A stretch of DNA of 64,000 nucleotides from QPIN01 sp965224575 (GTDB taxonomy: Bacteria > Pseudomonadota > Gammaproteobacteria > Methylococcales > Methylomonadaceae): NCBI GenBank assembly GCA_965224575.1, contig CBDCZQ010000003.1:124001-188000 (forward strand). Direction: 5' to 3'. How positions within the stretch are numbered: the stretch's first letter is position 1; the number at the start of each line of letters is the position of its first letter. Position numbers and translations under genes: made by a program. Positions 62,589 through 64,000 of this stretch are shown one piece after another. The notes under the pieces were generated by a model. It saw only the letters and a program-made list of their open reading frames with translations. It made no database searches and was not told where the DNA came from.

Positions 62589-63812
62589 TCATGATTTAAA
62601 TTCAAATCTTTTATTTGTTTTAATGATAATATCACTGTTTTTTATATTTCTTACAGAACGAGAAGACGCTGTTCCTGCCGCCATCCAAAGTAAAATATAT
62701 TCAGCTGAATATACTGGATAGTAACTAACAGACCAAAGCACTAGGTATGAAAGAATAAAATACCCACTCATTCTAGCTATCATATTTTTAGACTTGAAAA
62801 TTCCTAAAAAAGCAGCGGGTAATAAAATTAGTAGGTATAAAATCATCATAACAAAGCCTCCTTTTAAAATCATCTCAAGATAACCCACCTCACTTACACT
62901 TCTTGTAGATGAGTCTCCTTCAAGGTGATTTTTTTCAGTGTATGAAAAATATGGACTATAATAAGTGCCCAATACACCGCGTCCTATGATTAATTCATTT
63001 TTGGACATATCTGAAAATAGCTCTATAAATAAAAAAGTTCTAGTATCTGAGTTGACTTCTGTATTTTTTGATAAAGTAAAAATAAATGAACTTAACTGAA
63101 ATGCCAGATAAATACTTCCTACCAATAAGACGAGAGTTAGAATAAATTTATTATATTTTTTAATTGTATTCAATCTATAATATTCAAATGTAAAAAATAG
63201 AATTAATAATATAAAAAATACAGCATTTACTCTTTGGGAGCATACAAAAGTCAAAATAACATAAGAGAGTAAAGTTAACCATACAACTTTCTTGTTATTT
63301 TTATTTTGGTAGAAATAAGTTAATAACAATACGGGTAAAAAGGCCATCCATTCTAAAAGACCAAAAGCAACATTCTGTGGATAAATAAAACTTACCAATG
63401 CCAAAGATGACCCTAGAAACAACAATTTACTGAAAAAGTTAAACAGTAAAAGCCAATTATTAATATTAAAACCAAAGACAATTGCTAAGGGACAAAGCCA
63501 AGCCCAGCCCATCAAATAATGCCCGAATAATGTAATTAATGATTTTTGATCATAACTTAAACTTCGAAAAATTGTAAACGCAGTCCAAACAATTAGTAAA
63601 GAGAATATTGTTTTAAAGTACAGGTTTGCATCAAATTTTCTAATTGAAATTTTAAAAAAATAAGTAACTAATAAAACACCCGATATATTCATCATAAATG
63701 CAATAAGCAATCTAAAGATACCACTCGGATGAAAAGTAATAAATATAGAGCTATTAACTAATGCAAATAATAAAATTATTTTTAGAACATTCGTACTGTC
63801 TAGTTTATACAT
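62589..63812 (-). CDS. O-antigen polymerase/ligase-like membrane protein (Wzy-type)
   Basis: A 407-residue polytopic protein with about ten TM segments and one larger periplasmic loop between residues 245 and 325 containing ELIIGRGVLGTYYSPYFSY and RSVSEVGYLEMILKGG. This pattern of a GRG and a downstream E/H-bearing loop fits the O-antigen ligase/polymerase superfamily (WaaL/Wzy), which polymerises or transfers lipid-linked repeat units at the periplasmic face. The gene overlaps the upstream partial gene by 8 bases. Polymerase rather than ligase is favoured by the cluster context, but sequence alone does not decide. Confidence 0.8.
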   Translation of the reverse strand: MYKLDSTNVLKIILLFALVNSSIFITFHPSGIFRLLIAFMMNISGVLLVTYFFKISIRKFDANLYFKTIFSLLIVWTAFTIFRSLSYDQKSLITLFGHYLMGWAWLCPLAIVFGFNINNWLLLFNFFSKLLFLGSSLALVSFIYPQNVAFGLLEWMAFLPVLLLTYFYQNKNNKKVVWLTLLSYVILTFVCSQRVNAVFFILLILFFTFEYYRLNTIKKYNKFILTLVLLVGSIYLAFQLSSFIFTLSKNTEVNSDTRTFLFIELFSDMSKNELIIGRGVLGTYYSPYFSYTEKNHLEGDSSTRSVSEVGYLEMILKGGFVMMILYLLILLPAAFLGIFKSKNMIARMSGYFILSYLVLWSVSYYPVYSAEYILLWMAAGTASSRSVRNIKNSDIIIKTNKRFEFKS

Positions 63813-64000
63813 TCAGTTTATGTTTAGCCCAACTAATAATTTCAAATAAAACTTTAGATTTATTTTTAATAAAAAATTTTATTGATAAATAAATTCCATA
63901 ATTAGATGCTGGTGAATTTTTTTTGGGAATTTTCCAGTCTAAACCATATAAATCAATTAAAAGTTGTTCTGCTTTTTGAGGAATATTAAAAATTTCACCT
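63805..64000 (-). CDS. C-terminus of a polysaccharide-cluster protein (partial)
   Basis: The last 64 codons of a gene that enters from beyond the window. It reads GEIFNIPQKAEQLLIDLYGL then DWKIPKKNSPAS, ending in a Lys-rich tail. The nIPxxaexLLxxLYGxDWxxP pattern resembles the C-terminal part of LicD-type phosphotransferases or related nucleotidyltransferase-fold proteins, but that is only a suggestion. Its stop codon overlaps the start of the Wzy-like gene, so the two are translationally coupled. Confidence 0.55.
   Translation of the reverse strand, partial: GEIFNIPQKAEQLLIDLYGLDWKIPKKNSPASNYGIYLSIKFFIKNKSKVLFEIISWAKHKLNV

Noticed and set aside
1..64000. CRISPR arrays, tRNA or rRNA genes
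   Set aside because: No evenly spaced direct repeats and no tRNA- or rRNA-like sequence were recognised; the repeated sequences are isolated palindromes, not arrays.

Overview
The window is AT-rich bacterial DNA whose protein families point to a gammaproteobacterium: NarGHJI with NarK-type carriers, an FNR-type box, IspG, a NadD-RsfS pair, and FlgT/FlgP-like lipoproteins of the Vibrio type. Respiratory nitrate and nitrite reduction, assimilatory nitrate reduction and sulfide/persulfide oxidation occur together, and short palindromic repeats are abundant. This would suit a nitrate-reducing sulfur oxidiser or a denitrifying methanotroph. No marker in the window settles which, so the genus is left open.

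Layout. 1-6.7 kb: a family 2 glycosyltransferase, a NYN-domain protein, secreted proteins (one FG-GAP protein broken by a 20-bp duplication, one GDSL esterase), an ISAs1 remnant and palindromic repeats. 7.1-11.2 kb: ispG, a DUF1097 membrane protein, an HPP-CBS membrane protein and a rubredoxin, separated by nested miniature elements. 11.4-23.4 kb: a nitrate/nitrite respiration cluster. It runs narK behind a well-placed FNR box, then narGHJI, a hemerythrin-like gene followed by a decayed duplicate, copper nitrite reductase nirK, and a second NarK-type carrier. 23.7 kb: a secreted cyclophilin.

25.0-33.0 kb: the most unusual region, a five-gene minus-strand operon that looks like a multi-effector conflict or regulated-cell-death system. 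In transcription order it encodes (1) a pseudo-receiver plus acyl-homoserine-lactone-synthase-like GNAT protein, (2) one polypeptide combining caspase, EF-hand-like loop, PAS-like, methyltransferase and TIR domains, (3) a DUF4231/SLATT-type two-TM protein, (4) a nucleotide-deoxyribosyltransferase-like, TPR-S and SLOG protein, and (5) a CapV-like patatin phospholipase. A perfect 36-bp inverted repeat lies between genes 2 and 3. A nested IS3-in-IS5 wreck sits about 100 bp upstream of gene 1.

34.9-39.8 kb: a sulfide-oxidation cluster with a persulfide dioxygenase-rhodanese fusion, a sulfide:quinone oxidoreductase, a SulP permease, a BFD-like [2Fe-2S] protein and a 5'-truncated tyrosine-phosphatase-like gene. 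40-46 kb: repeats, an orphan NarL-type regulator, a truncated SRPBCC protein, flgT/flgP-like genes, and rsfS-nadD-proA. 46-50.6 kb: an ISXO2-type remnant, then assimilatory nitrate reductase (nasA) and its FAD reductase (nasB-like). 51-53 kb: a decayed small exported protein, pgk and a small basic protein. 54-64 kb: an exopolysaccharide/O-antigen cluster with a GT87-like protein, WecG/TagA, two GT4, an APH-like kinase, a nucleotidyltransferase/P-loop kinase fusion, a GT2, a frameshifted serine-acetyltransferase-like gene, a Wzy-like polymerase and a partial gene at the edge.

The nitrogen genes would take up nitrate (NarK), reduce it at the membrane (NarGHI, matured by NarJ), and reduce nitrite to NO (NirK), while NasA/NasB serve assimilation. 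Sulfide oxidation by SQR and persulfide dioxygenase could feed electrons to the same quinone pool. No tRNA, rRNA or CRISPR array was seen.
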